Of a stretch of 64,000 nucleotides of DNA, positions 16,740 through 26,225 are shown piece by piece. The translations under genes were made by a program, and so were the position numbers. The DNA comes from Qipengyuania gaetbuli (GTDB taxonomy: Bacteria > Pseudomonadota > Alphaproteobacteria > Sphingomonadales > Sphingomonadaceae), in assembly GCF_009827315.1 (NCBI RefSeq), contig NZ_WTYF01000004.1, positions 434,001 through 498,000 of the forward strand, written 5' to 3'. Each line of letters opens with the position of its first letter. Position 1 is the stretch's first letter. Below the pieces are notes generated by a model. The model worked only from the letters and a program-made list of their open reading frames with translations, was not told the origin of the DNA and searched no databases.

Positions 16740-18049
16740 GAGAGACCGACACGCCCCCTTCCCCCGACACATCGCCGCTGCGCATCGCGAATTTCCGCGC
16801 CTACTGGATTTCGCGCCTTTCGATGACGCTGGCCCAGTACGCGATGATGCTGATCATCGGGTGGCAGACCTACAATATTGCACGTGACGGCGGGATGGGC
16901 GTGGCAGAGGCGTCTGGCCAGCTGGCCCTGATCGGCTTGCTCCAATTCGTCCCCCTGTTTATCCTGACCCCGTTTTCCGGTTGGGCGGCAGACCATTTCG
17001 ACCGGCGCAACCTCGCTCGCCTGACGGTAGCACTCCAATTCGTGTGCGCGGTACTGCTCGCTTGGCTGACGGCGAGCGATAAGCTTTCGCTGGCCTGGAT
17101 CTTCGGTATTGCGGTGCTGCTCGGCATAGCGCGCGCGTTCTCCGGCCCTGCGCTTTCCGCCCTTGCACCCAACCTCGTGCCCAAGGCGATCCTTCCCAAT
17201 GCCATAGCCCTGTCGAGCATATCCTGGCAGGTCGGCATGATCGTTGGGCCCGCACTGGGCGGTTATTTCTACGCCATCGAGCCCTTCTCGCCTTATGCCG
17301 CGGCAGGGGTCCTGTTCCTGGTCTCGATGACCGCGCTGTCGCTCATCGGCAAGGTGCCCCAGCCACCGCGCGAGGCGAACAAGCGGCCGATCCACCAGAT
17401 GGTAGAAGGCCTGCGCTACGTCGTACGCAACAAGATGGTGCTCGGCGCCATCACGCTGGACCTCTTCGCGGTATTCCTGGCCGGCGCCACGGCGCTTTTC
17501 CCGGTGTACGCGCGCGACATCCTCGAGGTCGGCGAAACCGGCCTCGCCCAGCTTGCCATGGCCCCCGCCGTGGGTGCGGCGCTGACTGCGCTGTGGTTCT
17601 CTTTCCGTCCCCTGCAGAACAATGTCGGACCCAAGATGCTGTGGGCCGTCGCCATTTTCGGCGCAGCGACGATCGTTTTCGGCCTGTCCACGTCCATGCC
17701 GCTCAGCCTTGCCATGCTGTTCATCGTCGGCGCGGCGGACATGTTCAGCGTCTATATCCGGCAGTCACTGATCCAGCTCCATACGCCTGACGACAAGCGC
17801 GGCCGCGTCTCTTCGGTCAGCCTGCTGACGATCAGCGCTTCCAACGAATTCGGCGATTTCTTCTCGGGCAGCCTCGCCTATGCCATCGGGCCGGTCGCGG
17901 CTGTGGTCGGCGGCGGCGGCGGCGCGATCCTGACGGTCGCGCTTTGGTCGAAAATTTTCCCCGTCCTGCGAACGACGCGGACCTTTGACCCGCCCGAGGA
18001 ATTGCAGGAAGATACCCCCACCGGAAAGCTGCAGGAGCAGACCCCATGA
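16736..18049 (+). CDS. MFS transporter, drug-efflux-like
   Basis: Major facilitator of about 437 residues with twelve predicted membrane helices and no long loops. It resembles the transmembrane-secretion-effector/enterobactin-exporter type of MFS proteins (start [33 protein letters not shown]; loop 2-3 motif [11 protein letters not shown]). The start is taken as GTG at 16736 because it overlaps a four-codon ORF in GTGA; TTG at 16730 is the alternative. The stop overlaps the cysK ATG (ATGA), so transporter and cysteine synthase are co-translated, which hints at export of a cysteine-pathway metabolite but does not prove it. Confidence 0.85.
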   Translation: MRETDTPPSPDTSPLRIANFRAYWISRLSMTLAQYAMMLIIGWQTYNIARDGGMGVAEASGQLALIGLLQFVPLFILTPFSGWAADHFDRRNLARLTVALQFVCAVLLAWLTASDKLSLAWIFGIAVLLGIARAFSGPALSALAPNLVPKAILPNAIALSSISWQVGMIVGPALGGYFYAIEPFSPYAAAGVLFLVSMTALSLIGKVPQPPREANKRPIHQMVEGLRYVVRNKMVLGAITLDLFAVFLAGATALFPVYARDILEVGETGLAQLAMAPAVGAALTALWFSFRPLQNNVGPKMLWAVAIFGAATIVFGLSTSMPLSLAMLFIVGAADMFSVYIRQSLIQLHTPDDKRGRVSSVSLLTISASNEFGDFFSGSLAYAIGPVAAVVGGGGGAILTVALWSKIFPVLRTTRTFDPPEELQEDTPTGKLQEQTP

Positions 18050-18966
18050 AAGCCCAGTCCGTCCTCGAAACCATCGGCGGCACGCCCCACATCCGCCTCG
18101 CGCGCCTTTTCCCCGACCACGAAGTCTGGGTGAAGAACGAACGCGCCAATCCGGGCGGTTCGATAAAGGACCGCATCGGCCTCGCCATGATCGAGGATGC
18201 CGAGAAATCCGGCCGGCTCAAGCCGGGCGGCACGATCATCGAGCCGACCAGCGGAAACACGGGTATCGGCCTCGCCATTGCCGCAGCGGTCAAGGGCTAT
18301 ACCCTCGTGCTGGTTATGCCCGAGAGCATGAGCATCGAGCGTCGCCGCCTGATGCTCGCCTATGGGGCAAAGTTCGATCTCACACCCAAGGAAGGCGGCA
18401 TGAAGGGCGCGATTGCCCGCGCACAGGAGCTGGTCGAGCAGACCGAAGGCGCCTGGATGCCGAGCCAGTTCGACAACCCTTCCAATTTCGAAGTCCACAA
18501 GCGCACGACCGCGAAGGAAATCCTCGCCGACTTCGCCGATACGCCGGTCGATGTGATGATTACCGGCGTCGGCACCGGCGGACACCTGACGGGCTGCGCC
18601 GAGGTGCTGAAGGAAAGCTGGCCCGCAATGAAGGCCTTTGCAGTCGAACCGACGCTATCGCCCGTCATCAATGGCGGACAGCCCGGACCTCACCCGATCC
18701 AGGGTATCGGCGCTGGTTTCATTCCCGAGAACCTGCACACCCAGTCGATCGACGGTGCCATCCAGGTCGACCCGGAAGACGCCAAGGAATGGGCGCGTCG
18801 CTGCGCTGTGACCGAGGGCTTGCTTGTCGGCATTTCGAGCGGCGCCACGCTCGCCGCCATTGCGCAGAAACTCCCCGATCTTCCTGCGGGCAGCCGCGTT
18901 CTGGGCTTCAATTACGACACGGGCGAGCGCTACCTTTCGGTACCCGATTTCCTCCCGACCGAGTAA
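18046..18966 (+). CDS. cysK: Cysteine synthase A
   Basis: PLP enzyme that makes cysteine from O-acetylserine and sulfide. 306 residues with the PLP lysine in [11 protein letters not shown] (Lys about residue 42), the substrate loop [11 protein letters not shown], the phosphate-binding [10 protein letters not shown] and the C-terminal [10 protein letters not shown]. This is the catabolic-looking CysK type, not a CBS-domain cystathionine synthase. ATGA overlap with the MFS gene upstream. Cysteine made here would feed glutathione synthesis (gshB at the window start). Confidence 0.92.
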   Translation: MKAQSVLETIGGTPHIRLARLFPDHEVWVKNERANPGGSIKDRIGLAMIEDAEKSGRLKPGGTIIEPTSGNTGIGLAIAAAVKGYTLVLVMPESMSIERRRLMLAYGAKFDLTPKEGGMKGAIARAQELVEQTEGAWMPSQFDNPSNFEVHKRTTAKEILADFADTPVDVMITGVGTGGHLTGCAEVLKESWPAMKAFAVEPTLSPVINGGQPGPHPIQGIGAGFIPENLHTQSIDGAIQVDPEDAKEWARRCAVTEGLLVGISSGATLAAIAQKLPDLPAGSRVLGFNYDTGERYLSVPDFLPTE

Positions 18967-19076
18967 TTTGAGGCAGGGGCGCTTTTCGACGAAAGGCGCC
19001 CCCGTCCCTGCCAATTGCATTGGCGTTTCGAGACAAGGCTTTAGGCTGGTCCCGCCAAATCTTTTGGGGGACTGAC

Positions 19077-21497
19077 ATGTATCGCTTTTCCAGCCTGGTC
19101 GCGATTGCGATCGCAACCGCTGCCACGCCGCTCGCCGCGCAATCGACTTACGACACCCCGCCGCCGGCCATCGCCGATATCGTTACACGGGCCCCCTCGC
19201 CCTCGGTATCCATCTCGCCCGACGGCACGACCATGCTGCTGATGGAGCGCGAAGCACTTCCCCCGGTGTCGGAAATCGCCAAGCCGATGGAGCGCCTTGC
19301 CGGCCTCAGGCTCGATGTCTCGATCAATGACGTGCACAACCCGCGAAATGTCGTGGGCCTCTCCATCCAGGACATCGCCACGGGCGAAACGCGCAAGGTC
19401 GCCCTGCCGCCCGAAGCGGATATTTCCGAAGTGGGCTGGTCGAAGGACGGCGACAAGGTCGTCTTCAGCAACACTTATGCGGACGGTATGTCGCTACACG
19501 TCATGGACGTGAAGAGCGCCAAGGTCTCTACGCTGCTCGATCGCGGTCTCAATGCCATTTTCGCCGAGCCGCGCTTCCTTGCCGATGGCCGCGTCCTTGC
19601 GCTGACCATTCCCGAAAAGCGTGGCCCCATGCCGGTGGAATCGCTCACGCCCAGCGGTCCCGCGATCCAGGATGCGGCGGGCGGCGAGGAAGCGCAAACC
19701 CGAACCTATCAGGACATGCTCGAAAATCCTTATGACGAGGCGCTGTTTGAATGGCTGACCACCAGCCAGCCCGTCATCATCGATCCGACTACCGGCAAAT
19801 CGAAGAAACTGCTCGAACCGAAAATCTACCTCGGTGCGGCACCCTCGCCCGACGGCAAGTACCTGATGGCGACGTGGATCGAGAAGCCGTTCTCCTACCA
19901 GGTTCCCTACAGCAGCTTCCCGATGAAAACGGCCATCTACACGATGGATAGCAAGCTGGTCAGCCTGATCCGCGAACGTCCGCTGATCGACAATTTGCCC
20001 GTGCAGGGCGTGGAGACCGGACGCCGCTCGATCGGCTGGCATCCCAATGAAGATGCGCTGGTTATCTGGGCGGAAGCGCTCGACGGGGGCGATCCACGGG
20101 TCAAGACCGACCAACGCGACGCCGTTTTCGTGCTTGGCGCCCCCTTCACCGGAGAAGGCCGTCGCATCGCGACGATGGAAGACCGCTATGTCGGCAGCCT
20201 CGGCCTCGAGGACACCGACGACATGATCCTCGTCGAATACGACCGCGACACGCGCGAAGTGCGCCAGACGCTGGTCGATGTGACCGGCACGGCCGAACCG
20301 CGCGTCCTCAACCTGCGCAATGTGCAGGATGCCTACAACGATCCGGGTAGCCCGCTGACCAAGCGTAACGACGCAGGTTACGGTGTTGCCATCGTCGACA
20401 ATGGCGCGCTCCTCTTGTCGGGACAGGGTGCCAGCCCCGAGGGCAATCGCCCCTTCCTGCGGCGCTGGGATCTGGCCACGCTCGAGACCGCCGAGCTCTG
20501 GCGCAATTCGGGCGAAAGCTACGAAAGCGTGCTCGATGTCATCGCCGACGACGGCAGCCGCTTCATCACCTATTACGAAAGTCCGTCCGATCCCGGCAAT
20601 ATTCGCCTCCACAGCGGAGGTGAGGCGCGTTTCCTGACAGACTTCCCCGATCCGCACCCCGAACTGAGCGGCGTCGAACGCAAACTCATCACCTACAAGC
20701 GCGACGATGGCGTGGACCTGACCGCGACGCTCTATCTTCCGCCGAACTACAAGGAAGGTGACAAGCTGCCGGTGGTCGTCTGGGCCTATCCGCAGGAATT
20801 CAACGACGCCTCCACCGCAGGCCAGGTGCGCGATTCCAATTACCGCTTCACCCGCGTCGGCAGCTATTCGCACCTGTTCTTCCTCATGCAGGGCTATGCC
20901 ATCATGGACCGCGCGGCGATGCCGGTCGTGGGCAGCGACCCGGAGACGGTGAACGACACCTTCATCGAACAGATCGTAGCATCGGCCCAGGCTGCCGTGG
21001 ACGAAACGGTCCGGCTCGGCTTCGGTGACGGCTACCGTGTCGGCGTGGGTGGCCACAGCTACGGCGCATTCATGACTGCGCACTTGCTGGCCCAGAGCGA
21101 CATCTTCCGCGCAGGCATTGCCCGCTCGGGTGCCTACAACCGCACGCTCACCCCGTTTGGCTTCCAGTCGGAACGCCGCGTGTTCTGGGATGCGCAGGAA
21201 ACCTATTACAAGCTTTCGCCCTTCATGGCGGCGAACAAGATCAACGAGCCGATGCTGCTGATCCACGGCGAGAAGGACAACAATTCCGGCACCTTCCCGG
21301 AACAGTCGGAACGCATGTTCGCTGCGATCAAGGGCACGGGCGGCACTGCTCGCCTCGTCATGCTGCCGCATGAAAGCCACGGCTATCGCGGGCGAGAGAA
21401 TATCCTCCACACGCTGGCCGAAATGATCGACTGGTTCGACCGATATGTGAAGAATGCCAAGCTCGGATCGGACAGCGCCGACGCGGCTGCCGAGTAA
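19077..21497 (+). CDS. S9-family serine peptidase, exported
   Basis: 806-residue prolyl-oligopeptidase-family enzyme with a cleavable signal peptide (SSLVAIAIATAATPLAAQS). The N-terminal beta-propeller covers about residues 30-520; the C-terminal alpha/beta-hydrolase domain holds Ser in GGHSYGAF, Asp in HGEKDNNSGTFP and His in PHESHGYRGREN. The C-terminal half closely resembles the plastid glutamyl endopeptidase group (AMPVVGSDPETVNDTFIEQI, SGAYNRTLTPFGFQSERR). The ATG at 19077 has GGGGGAC just upstream; the 19 residues gained from an earlier start would spoil the signal peptide. It probably degrades peptides in the periplasm. Confidence 0.92.
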   Translation: MYRFSSLVAIAIATAATPLAAQSTYDTPPPAIADIVTRAPSPSVSISPDGTTMLLMEREALPPVSEIAKPMERLAGLRLDVSINDVHNPRNVVGLSIQDIATGETRKVALPPEADISEVGWSKDGDKVVFSNTYADGMSLHVMDVKSAKVSTLLDRGLNAIFAEPRFLADGRVLALTIPEKRGPMPVESLTPSGPAIQDAAGGEEAQTRTYQDMLENPYDEALFEWLTTSQPVIIDPTTGKSKKLLEPKIYLGAAPSPDGKYLMATWIEKPFSYQVPYSSFPMKTAIYTMDSKLVSLIRERPLIDNLPVQGVETGRRSIGWHPNEDALVIWAEALDGGDPRVKTDQRDAVFVLGAPFTGEGRRIATMEDRYVGSLGLEDTDDMILVEYDRDTREVRQTLVDVTGTAEPRVLNLRNVQDAYNDPGSPLTKRNDAGYGVAIVDNGALLLSGQGASPEGNRPFLRRWDLATLETAELWRNSGESYESVLDVIADDGSRFITYYESPSDPGNIRLHSGGEARFLTDFPDPHPELSGVERKLITYKRDDGVDLTATLYLPPNYKEGDKLPVVVWAYPQEFNDASTAGQVRDSNYRFTRVGSYSHLFFLMQGYAIMDRAAMPVVGSDPETVNDTFIEQIVASAQAAVDETVRLGFGDGYRVGVGGHSYGAFMTAHLLAQSDIFRAGIARSGAYNRTLTPFGFQSERRVFWDAQETYYKLSPFMAANKINEPMLLIHGEKDNNSGTFPEQSERMFAAIKGTGGTARLVMLPHESHGYRGRENILHTLAEMIDWFDRYVKNAKLGSDSADAAAE

Positions 21498-21514
21498 GCC
21501 GGAAGGACAAAAAG

Positions 21515-21555
21515 AAAGGGCGCCTCCCTCGCGGGGGGCGCCCTTTGCTTTTGGG
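21515..21555 (+). terminator. Intrinsic terminator of the S9 peptidase gene
   Basis: A 14-bp stem (21515-21528 with 21533-21546; arms AAAGGGCGCC and GGCGCCCTTT at the base) with a TCGC loop, followed by GCTTTT. A-rich on the other side, so it can also stop the convergent acyl-CoA dehydrogenase transcript. Confidence 0.85.
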
Positions 21556-21566
21556 GTAAGACCCGA

Positions 21567-23372
21567 TCAGGCGGCAGTAGCGAATGCCTCTTCGCCCAGT
21601 GCCATCAGGCTGTCCGAACCCGCTTCCAGCTTGCGACGCAATGCGCCAGCATCCGGTAGGTAGCGGTCCATGTAATAGCGCGCGGTGGCCAGCTTCTGTT
21701 CGTAGAACGCCTTGTCGTCGCCGGCAGTGTCCAGCTTGGCGTGCGCGACCTTGGACATCTTCAGCCACATCAGGCCCAGCGTCACGATACCCATGATGTG
21801 CATGTAATGATGTGCGCCCGCGCCGAGATGGTTCGGGTTCTGCATCGCGTTCTGCATGAACCACATGGTCGCGGCCTGCTGCTGGCCGAGGGCCTTTTCC
21901 AGCTGCTCGGCCATGTCCTTGAGTTCATCGATTTCCTTGGCGGCGGCGATTTCCTCACCGACATGCTTGAAAAAGGCCTGGACTGCTGCGCCGCCCTTCT
22001 GGGCCAGCTTGCGGCCGCAAAGGTCCATCGCCTGCACGCCGTTGGTGCCTTCGTAGATCTGGGCGATACGGGCATCGCGCACGAACTGGCTCATGCCCCA
22101 TTCCTCGATGTAGCCGTGGCCGCCGAAGACCTGCTGCATGTTGGTGGCGACTTCATAGCCCTTGTCGGTGCCGTAGCCCTTGATGACCGGGGTCATCAGG
22201 CCAAGCAGGAGATCGGCCTGCTCGCGTTCTTCCTCGGTCTGCGCCTTGTGCGTCAGGTCGACCAGCAGGCCGCCCCACAGGGCGAGCGCGCGCATCCCTT
22301 CGGTGAAGGCCTTCGCATCCATGAGCATCCGGCGAACGTCGGGATGGACGAAGATCGGGTCGGCCTGCGCCTCGGGCTCTGCCGGACCGGACAGGGCACG
22401 GCCCTGACGACGGTCGAGCGCGTAGGCGACGGCGTTCTGGTAGGCGACCTCTGCCTGGCTGAGGCCCTGGATGCCGACGCCGAGGCGCGCGGCGTTCATC
22501 ATGATGAACATGGCGGCGAGGCCCTTGTTCTCTTCGCCGACCATCCAGCCCGTCGCACCGTCATAGTTGAGCACGCAGGTCGAGTTGCCGTGAATGCCCA
22601 TCTTGTGCTCGATCGAGCCGCACATCACGCCATTGCGTTCACCGACCGAACCGTCGTCGTTGACGAGGAACTTCGGCACGACGAAGAGCGAGATGCCCTT
22701 GGTGCTGTCCGGGGCGCCCGGCGTCTTGGCCAGCACGAGGTGGATGATGTTCTCCGACATGTCGTGTTCGCCGGCCGAGATGAAGATCTTCGTACCGGTG
22801 ATCGAATAGGAACCGTCACCGTTCGGAACAGCCTTGGTACGGATCATGCCAAGGTCGGTGCCGCAGTGCGGCTCGGTTAGGTTCATCGTGCCGGTCCATT
22901 CACCCGATACCATCTTGGGCAGGTAAATCGCCTTCTGCTCGTCCGAACCCTTGGCAACCAGCGCAGAAATCGCACCATTGGTGAGACCCGGATACATGCC
23001 GAAAGCTTGGTTGGCACTGGAGATGAACTCTTCCATCACGAAGCCAAGAACATGCGGCATGCCCTGGCCGCCGAATTCCTCCGAATGGGCCAGCGTACCC
23101 CAGCCCGCTTCACGGAACTGGTCGAAAGCTTCCTTGAAGCCCGGAGGCGTCGTGACCGAACCGTCTTCGTTGCGCACGCAGCCATGCTCGTCACCGATGC
23201 GATTGAGCGGAGCGAGGACTTCCGCACAGAACTTGCCGCCTTCGTTGATCACGGCATCGGTGACATCGTCGGTCGCCATTTCGAAACCCGGAAGGTTTCC
23301 GTAGCTGGCGAGGTCGAGCACTTCGTTGATGATGAAGCGCGTGTCGCGGGTGGGTGCGGTGTAAACGGGCAT
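21567..23372 (-). CDS. Acyl-CoA dehydrogenase, long DmdC-like form
   Basis: FAD-dependent acyl-CoA dehydrogenase of 601 residues, about 200 longer than the short-chain type because of a C-terminal extension. This is the DmdC/FadE-like long class. FAD-binding signatures are MNLTEPHCGTDLG and GTKIFISAGEHD; QQVFGGHGYIEEWGMSQFVRDARIAQIYEGTNGVQ is present in two adjoining parts near residues 420-455. It would oxidise a fatty or methylmercaptopropionyl acyl-CoA; the substrate cannot be told. The ATG at 23372 is preceded by AAGGAC. It lies 61 nt after the MerR regulator gene and is probably cotranscribed with it. Confidence 0.93.
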   Translation of the reverse strand: MPVYTAPTRDTRFIINEVLDLASYGNLPGFEMATDDVTDAVINEGGKFCAEVLAPLNRIGDEHGCVRNEDGSVTTPPGFKEAFDQFREAGWGTLAHSEEFGGQGMPHVLGFVMEEFISSANQAFGMYPGLTNGAISALVAKGSDEQKAIYLPKMVSGEWTGTMNLTEPHCGTDLGMIRTKAVPNGDGSYSITGTKIFISAGEHDMSENIIHLVLAKTPGAPDSTKGISLFVVPKFLVNDDGSVGERNGVMCGSIEHKMGIHGNSTCVLNYDGATGWMVGEENKGLAAMFIMMNAARLGVGIQGLSQAEVAYQNAVAYALDRRQGRALSGPAEPEAQADPIFVHPDVRRMLMDAKAFTEGMRALALWGGLLVDLTHKAQTEEEREQADLLLGLMTPVIKGYGTDKGYEVATNMQQVFGGHGYIEEWGMSQFVRDARIAQIYEGTNGVQAMDLCGRKLAQKGGAAVQAFFKHVGEEIAAAKEIDELKDMAEQLEKALGQQQAATMWFMQNAMQNPNHLGAGAHHYMHIMGIVTLGLMWLKMSKVAHAKLDTAGDDKAFYEQKLATARYYMDRYLPDAGALRRKLEAGSDSLMALGEEAFATAA

Positions 23373-23433
23373 GTTGGGTCCTTGGAGAGAGGTTATCTTT
23401 GGCTTTGGCTTCTCGCCGGGGAGGAAAGCGAAT

Positions 23434-23889
23434 TCAGTCCAGCTGCTCTTCGACAAGCGTGATGAACTCGGTCAGTTCCTTGATCGAGCTGTCGATGTCG
23501 GCGCGCTGGGCCTTCAGTTTGGCGACGTGCTTGCGGCACTTTTCCAGCGTCACGCGGCGCTGTTCGGCGCGGCCGTCGTCGAGGTCGTAGAGGTCGATCA
23601 TCTCGCGGATCTCGGTGAGCGAGAAGCCCACGTTCTTCGCCCGCATGATCCAGGCCAAGCGCGCGCGGTCACGCTTTGAGTAGATGCGGGTAAGACCGAC
23701 GCGCGAGGGGGCGATCAGCCCTTCGTCTTCGTAGAAACGCAAGGCGCGCGCGGTGCACTCGAACTCGCTGGTGAGATCGGAAATCGAAAACTGTTCCCGC
23801 TCGAGCTTGTCCGGACGCTCCAGATGGGCGCCGGCATGGCGACGGTCGGTTTCGTCATTCGACGGCGTGTTTTGAAGCGGTTGAGCCAT
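23434..23889 (-). CDS. MerR-family regulator, LiuR-like
   Basis: 151-residue MerR-type activator/repressor. The winged HTH starts near residue 34 (QFSISDLTSEFECTARALRF, then YEDEGLIAPSR) and a coiled coil runs to the C-terminus. The metal-binding cysteine pattern of CueR/ZntR is missing, which fits the acyl-CoA-responsive LiuR-type subgroup controlling branched-chain or fatty acyl catabolism. The regulated target is very likely the acyl-CoA dehydrogenase directly downstream. A MerR-style palindrome lies in its own promoter spacer. There is an unusual hydrophilic extension of about 32 residues before the HTH. Confidence 0.9.
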   Translation of the reverse strand: MAQPLQNTPSNDETDRRHAGAHLERPDKLEREQFSISDLTSEFECTARALRFYEDEGLIAPSRVGLTRIYSKRDRARLAWIMRAKNVGFSLTEIREMIDLYDLDDGRAEQRRVTLEKCRKHVAKLKAQRADIDSSIKELTEFITLVEEQLD

Positions 23890-23896
23890 GAGCCCC

Positions 23897-23925
23897 CTCT
23901 ACCGCAACGTTTACGTAAGCGTCAA
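23897..23925 (-). promoter_or_regulatory. MerR-type promoter with palindromic operator
   Basis: Read on the minus strand, -35 TTGACG (23925-23920) and -10-like GTAGAG (23902-23897) are 17 bp apart. The spacer contains ACGCTTACGTAAACGT (23922-23907), a 16-bp palindrome with one mismatched pair. An operator inside the spacer is the classic MerR layout, and the TTACGTAA core resembles motifs I recall for LiuR. It lies between the hisI stop and the MerR start. Confidence 0.65.
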
Positions 23926-24296
23926 GTCTTGACGGGTTGGAGAACACCGTCTTCCAGCCTGCGATAGAAACAGCTGGTCGCACCCGTGTGGCAAGTCGGC
24001 CCCGCAGGTTCGCACACGAGGATCAGCGCGTCCTGGTCGCAGTCGACGAGGATTTCGCGCACCTTCAGCACGTTTCCGGAACTTTCGCCCTTCTGCCAGA
24101 GCTTGCCGCGCGAACGCGAATGGAAGTGGGCAAGCCCGGTGCTTTGCGTCGCCGCAATGGCTTCCTCGTCCATGAAAGCGACCATCAGTATTTCGCGAGT
24201 CGCAACGTTCACCACCACTGCGCTGAGCAGGCCGTTGGCATCGAACTTGGGCATGAATGCCTGCCCCGTTTCGCGCTGGATGGAGACTTCGGCCAT
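23922..24296 (-). CDS. hisI: Phosphoribosyl-AMP cyclohydrolase
   Basis: Third step of histidine synthesis: opens the purine ring of phosphoribosyl-AMP. A 124-residue stand-alone HisI without a HisE domain. Metal- and substrate-binding signatures are GLAHFHSRSRGKLWQKGESS and DCDQDALILVCEP with the later TCHTGATSCF, giving the three zinc cysteines. The ATG at 24296 gives the usual length; an internal Met 14 residues on is possible. No other his genes are in the window. Confidence 0.94.
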   Translation of the reverse strand: MAEVSIQRETGQAFMPKFDANGLLSAVVVNVATREILMVAFMDEEAIAATQSTGLAHFHSRSRGKLWQKGESSGNVLKVREILVDCDQDALILVCEPAGPTCHTGATSCFYRRLEDGVLQPVKT

Positions 24297-24483
24297 GTTT
24301 CGTGTTCCGTTTTGTAAAAATACGACAGCTTGTTGCAGGATAACCACAAGCGGGTTTCAAAATCGACACTCTCGGCAGAACGCTATTCAATGATCGACCC
24401 GTTTGAGGAATGTTCCTTCCTGCAGGCAATGTGAGGCCTGTCAACCGGATCGCGGGCTTTCGCAGAATGCTCGGGTTTTGGGG

Positions 24484-24645
24484 GTCCCGGATACGCGGCC
24501 GCGCGGGGGTATTTGCGCGGCGCATCCGGTAACGATGAGGGATAGGACCCGATGCATGCTGGGGGGCTGCATCTTGGCCGCAAGGCCGGTCCGGTGTATT
24601 TCGTCACGTGGCGCCCGGGATCGCAAGGTCCCGGGCGTTTCGTTT
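24484..24645 (+). ncRNA. Candidate structured RNA, unknown class
   Basis: The 347-bp gap between hisI and comF contains no convincing protein but strong pairing. A hairpin spans 24487-24529 (CCGGAT/ATCCGG plus GCCGCGC/GCGCGGC). A three-way junction is closed by GGACC/GGTCC (24545-24549 with 24588-24592) and holds GATGCA/TGCATC (24551-24556 with 24568-24573) and GGCC-GCAA-GGCC (24576-24587). A terminator hairpin ends it at 24645. The T-tract side puts the transcript on the plus strand, antisense in direction to both neighbours. No 6S, SRP, tmRNA or RNase P signature was seen. The 5' end and promoter are not defined; 24297-24483 shows nothing else recognisable. Confidence 0.45.
24612..24645 (+). 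terminator. Intrinsic terminator of the candidate RNA
   Basis: A 9-bp stem CGCCCGGGA/TCCCGGGCG (24612-24620 with 24629-24637) followed by TTTCGTTT. The opposite strand lacks a T-run after the stem, so plus-strand termination is favoured. It abuts the comF stop codon. Confidence 0.7.
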
Positions 24646-25384
24646 AGGCAGCATGGTCGAGCGCTTCGTCGAGTACCCGCGAGAAGCAGGCGATGCTGAC
24701 CGACCGCGCGCCGGCTTTCTTGAGGACTTTCACACAAGTCGAAGACGTCGCGCCACTGGTGAGAACGTCATCGACCAGAAGCACATCGCGTCCTTGCACC
24801 TGCCAGCCCTCCTTTCCCGACAGGGCAATCGCTCCCGATAGAACCTTCTCGCGCTCCTTACGCCCCTTACCGCCGAGGCTCTCGGTAGCCTTGTGGCGCT
24901 GCAGCAGGTCCACAGAAAGGGTGCCGCAACCGAGCTTCTCCAGCTCGCGCGCCAGCAGGGCGGCCTGGTTGAAACCGCGCCGCCACAACCGCCACCGGTG
25001 TAGCGGCACCGGCACGATAACCCTCTCGGGCGATCCGGGCGGAACCCGCGCCGCAATGAGCCGGGCCAGCATCGGCGCCATGGCGATCCGCCCGCCGTGC
25101 TTGAATGCGAGCACCAGCTTGCGGGAGGTTTCCGTGTAGAGAGTTCCGGCAGCGATGCCGTCATGCAAGGGCGGCTTCGCCATGCAGGGCAGGCAGAGTC
25201 CGCCTTCCGTCACTCCTGACGGACCGAACGGCCGCTGGCACGCGGCACAGGAGGGATCGGTCAGGATGGCGATGTCTTCCCAGCAGGCGGCGCATAGCCC
25301 CCCTTGTTCGCCGATTCCCTCGCCGCAGGCCGGGCAACGTGGCGGGTAGACGAGGTCGACGATCGGCGCTGCACCATCGCGCAT
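24644..25384 (-). CDS. comF: ComF-family phosphoribosyltransferase-like protein
   Basis: 246-residue ComF protein: an N-terminal zinc-binding region with four CxxC pairs (CPACG, CAACW, CAACQ, CLPCM), then a type I PRTase fold with the PRPP motif VLLVDDVLTSGAT. ComF is needed for transformation in competent species; its exact reaction is unknown, and no other competence genes are here. The start is decided by a perfect AGGAGG five bases before ATG 25384, which begins MRDGAAPIVDLVYPPRC. Longer readings start upstream of this site and are rejected. Confidence 0.9.
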   Translation of the reverse strand: MRDGAAPIVDLVYPPRCPACGEGIGEQGGLCAACWEDIAILTDPSCAACQRPFGPSGVTEGGLCLPCMAKPPLHDGIAAGTLYTETSRKLVLAFKHGGRIAMAPMLARLIAARVPPGSPERVIVPVPLHRWRLWRRGFNQAALLARELEKLGCGTLSVDLLQRHKATESLGGKGRKEREKVLSGAIALSGKEGWQVQGRDVLLVDDVLTSGATSSTCVKVLKKAGARSVSIACFSRVLDEALDHAA

Positions 25385-25387
25385 TAT

Positions 25388-25393
25388 CCTCCT
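25388..25393 (-). promoter_or_regulatory. Shine-Dalgarno site fixing the comF start
   Basis: AGGAGG on the minus strand, separated from the ATG at 25384 by ATA. It is a full-match ribosome binding site and selects this start over in-frame starts at 25414 and further upstream. Confidence 0.8.
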
Positions 25394-25470
25394 GAAATGT
25401 CGCGCTTTCCCCATTCTTGCCGAGATGACGTGCTTGCATCGCGCTGGCAAGGGCGGCAGGGGCCTGCGCA

Positions 25471-26225
25471 ATGGAAACACGGTTCCCTCCCCGCATTTTC
25501 TCGCGTCCTCGCCGCATGGCCGGACTACGTCGAGCGCTGGTGCGCCAGTCGCAGCGCGATGCGGCACGCTACATCATGGACGACATGGTGGAAGACGTGC
25601 TCGAACGGCTCGAATTCATGCGCCTGTCGCCTACACGCGTCCTTGTGATCGGCGACTGGACGGGAACGCTGGCGCTGTCCCTGCGCGGCAATGGTGCCAA
25701 GGTCGAAGAGACCGATGTGCGGCAGCTGGACGAGGAAGCCCCTCTTCCCTCCGGCAGCTATGACCTCATCGTCAGCCTTGCCTCGCTCGAACGGGTGAAC
25801 GACCTTCCGGGAGCCCTTCTGCATCTGCGCGCCGCGCTGGCAAGGGACGGCATCCTGATCGCCAGCCTGATCGGGGCCGGGTCCCTTCCAAACCTGCGCC
25901 GCGCCATGATCGCAGCAGAGCCCGACAGGCCAGCACCGCGGATGCATCCGCTGGTCGACAATGCCGCGGCATCGGCCCTGCTACAGCGGGCGCTGTTCCG
26001 GCGGCAGGTGGTCGACAGCCGTACGCTCGAGGTGGCTTTCTCCTCGCTCGACCGCCTCGTCTCCGACTTGCGGGACCAAGGCCTCACCTCGAACCTTTCG
26101 ACACAGGCTCCGCCGCTCTCCCGCACAGCCCTCGAGCGGGCCCGGACTGCATTCCTGGAAGGTGCCGGAAAGCAGGGCCGCGTGACCGAGGCCTTCGAAA
26201 TCCTGACCCTGACGGGCTGGAAGGA

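Noticed and set aside
24484..24645. SRP RNA, 6S RNA, tmRNA or RNase P RNA
   Set aside because: None of the diagnostic conserved segments was found, and the three-way junction does not match their folds.
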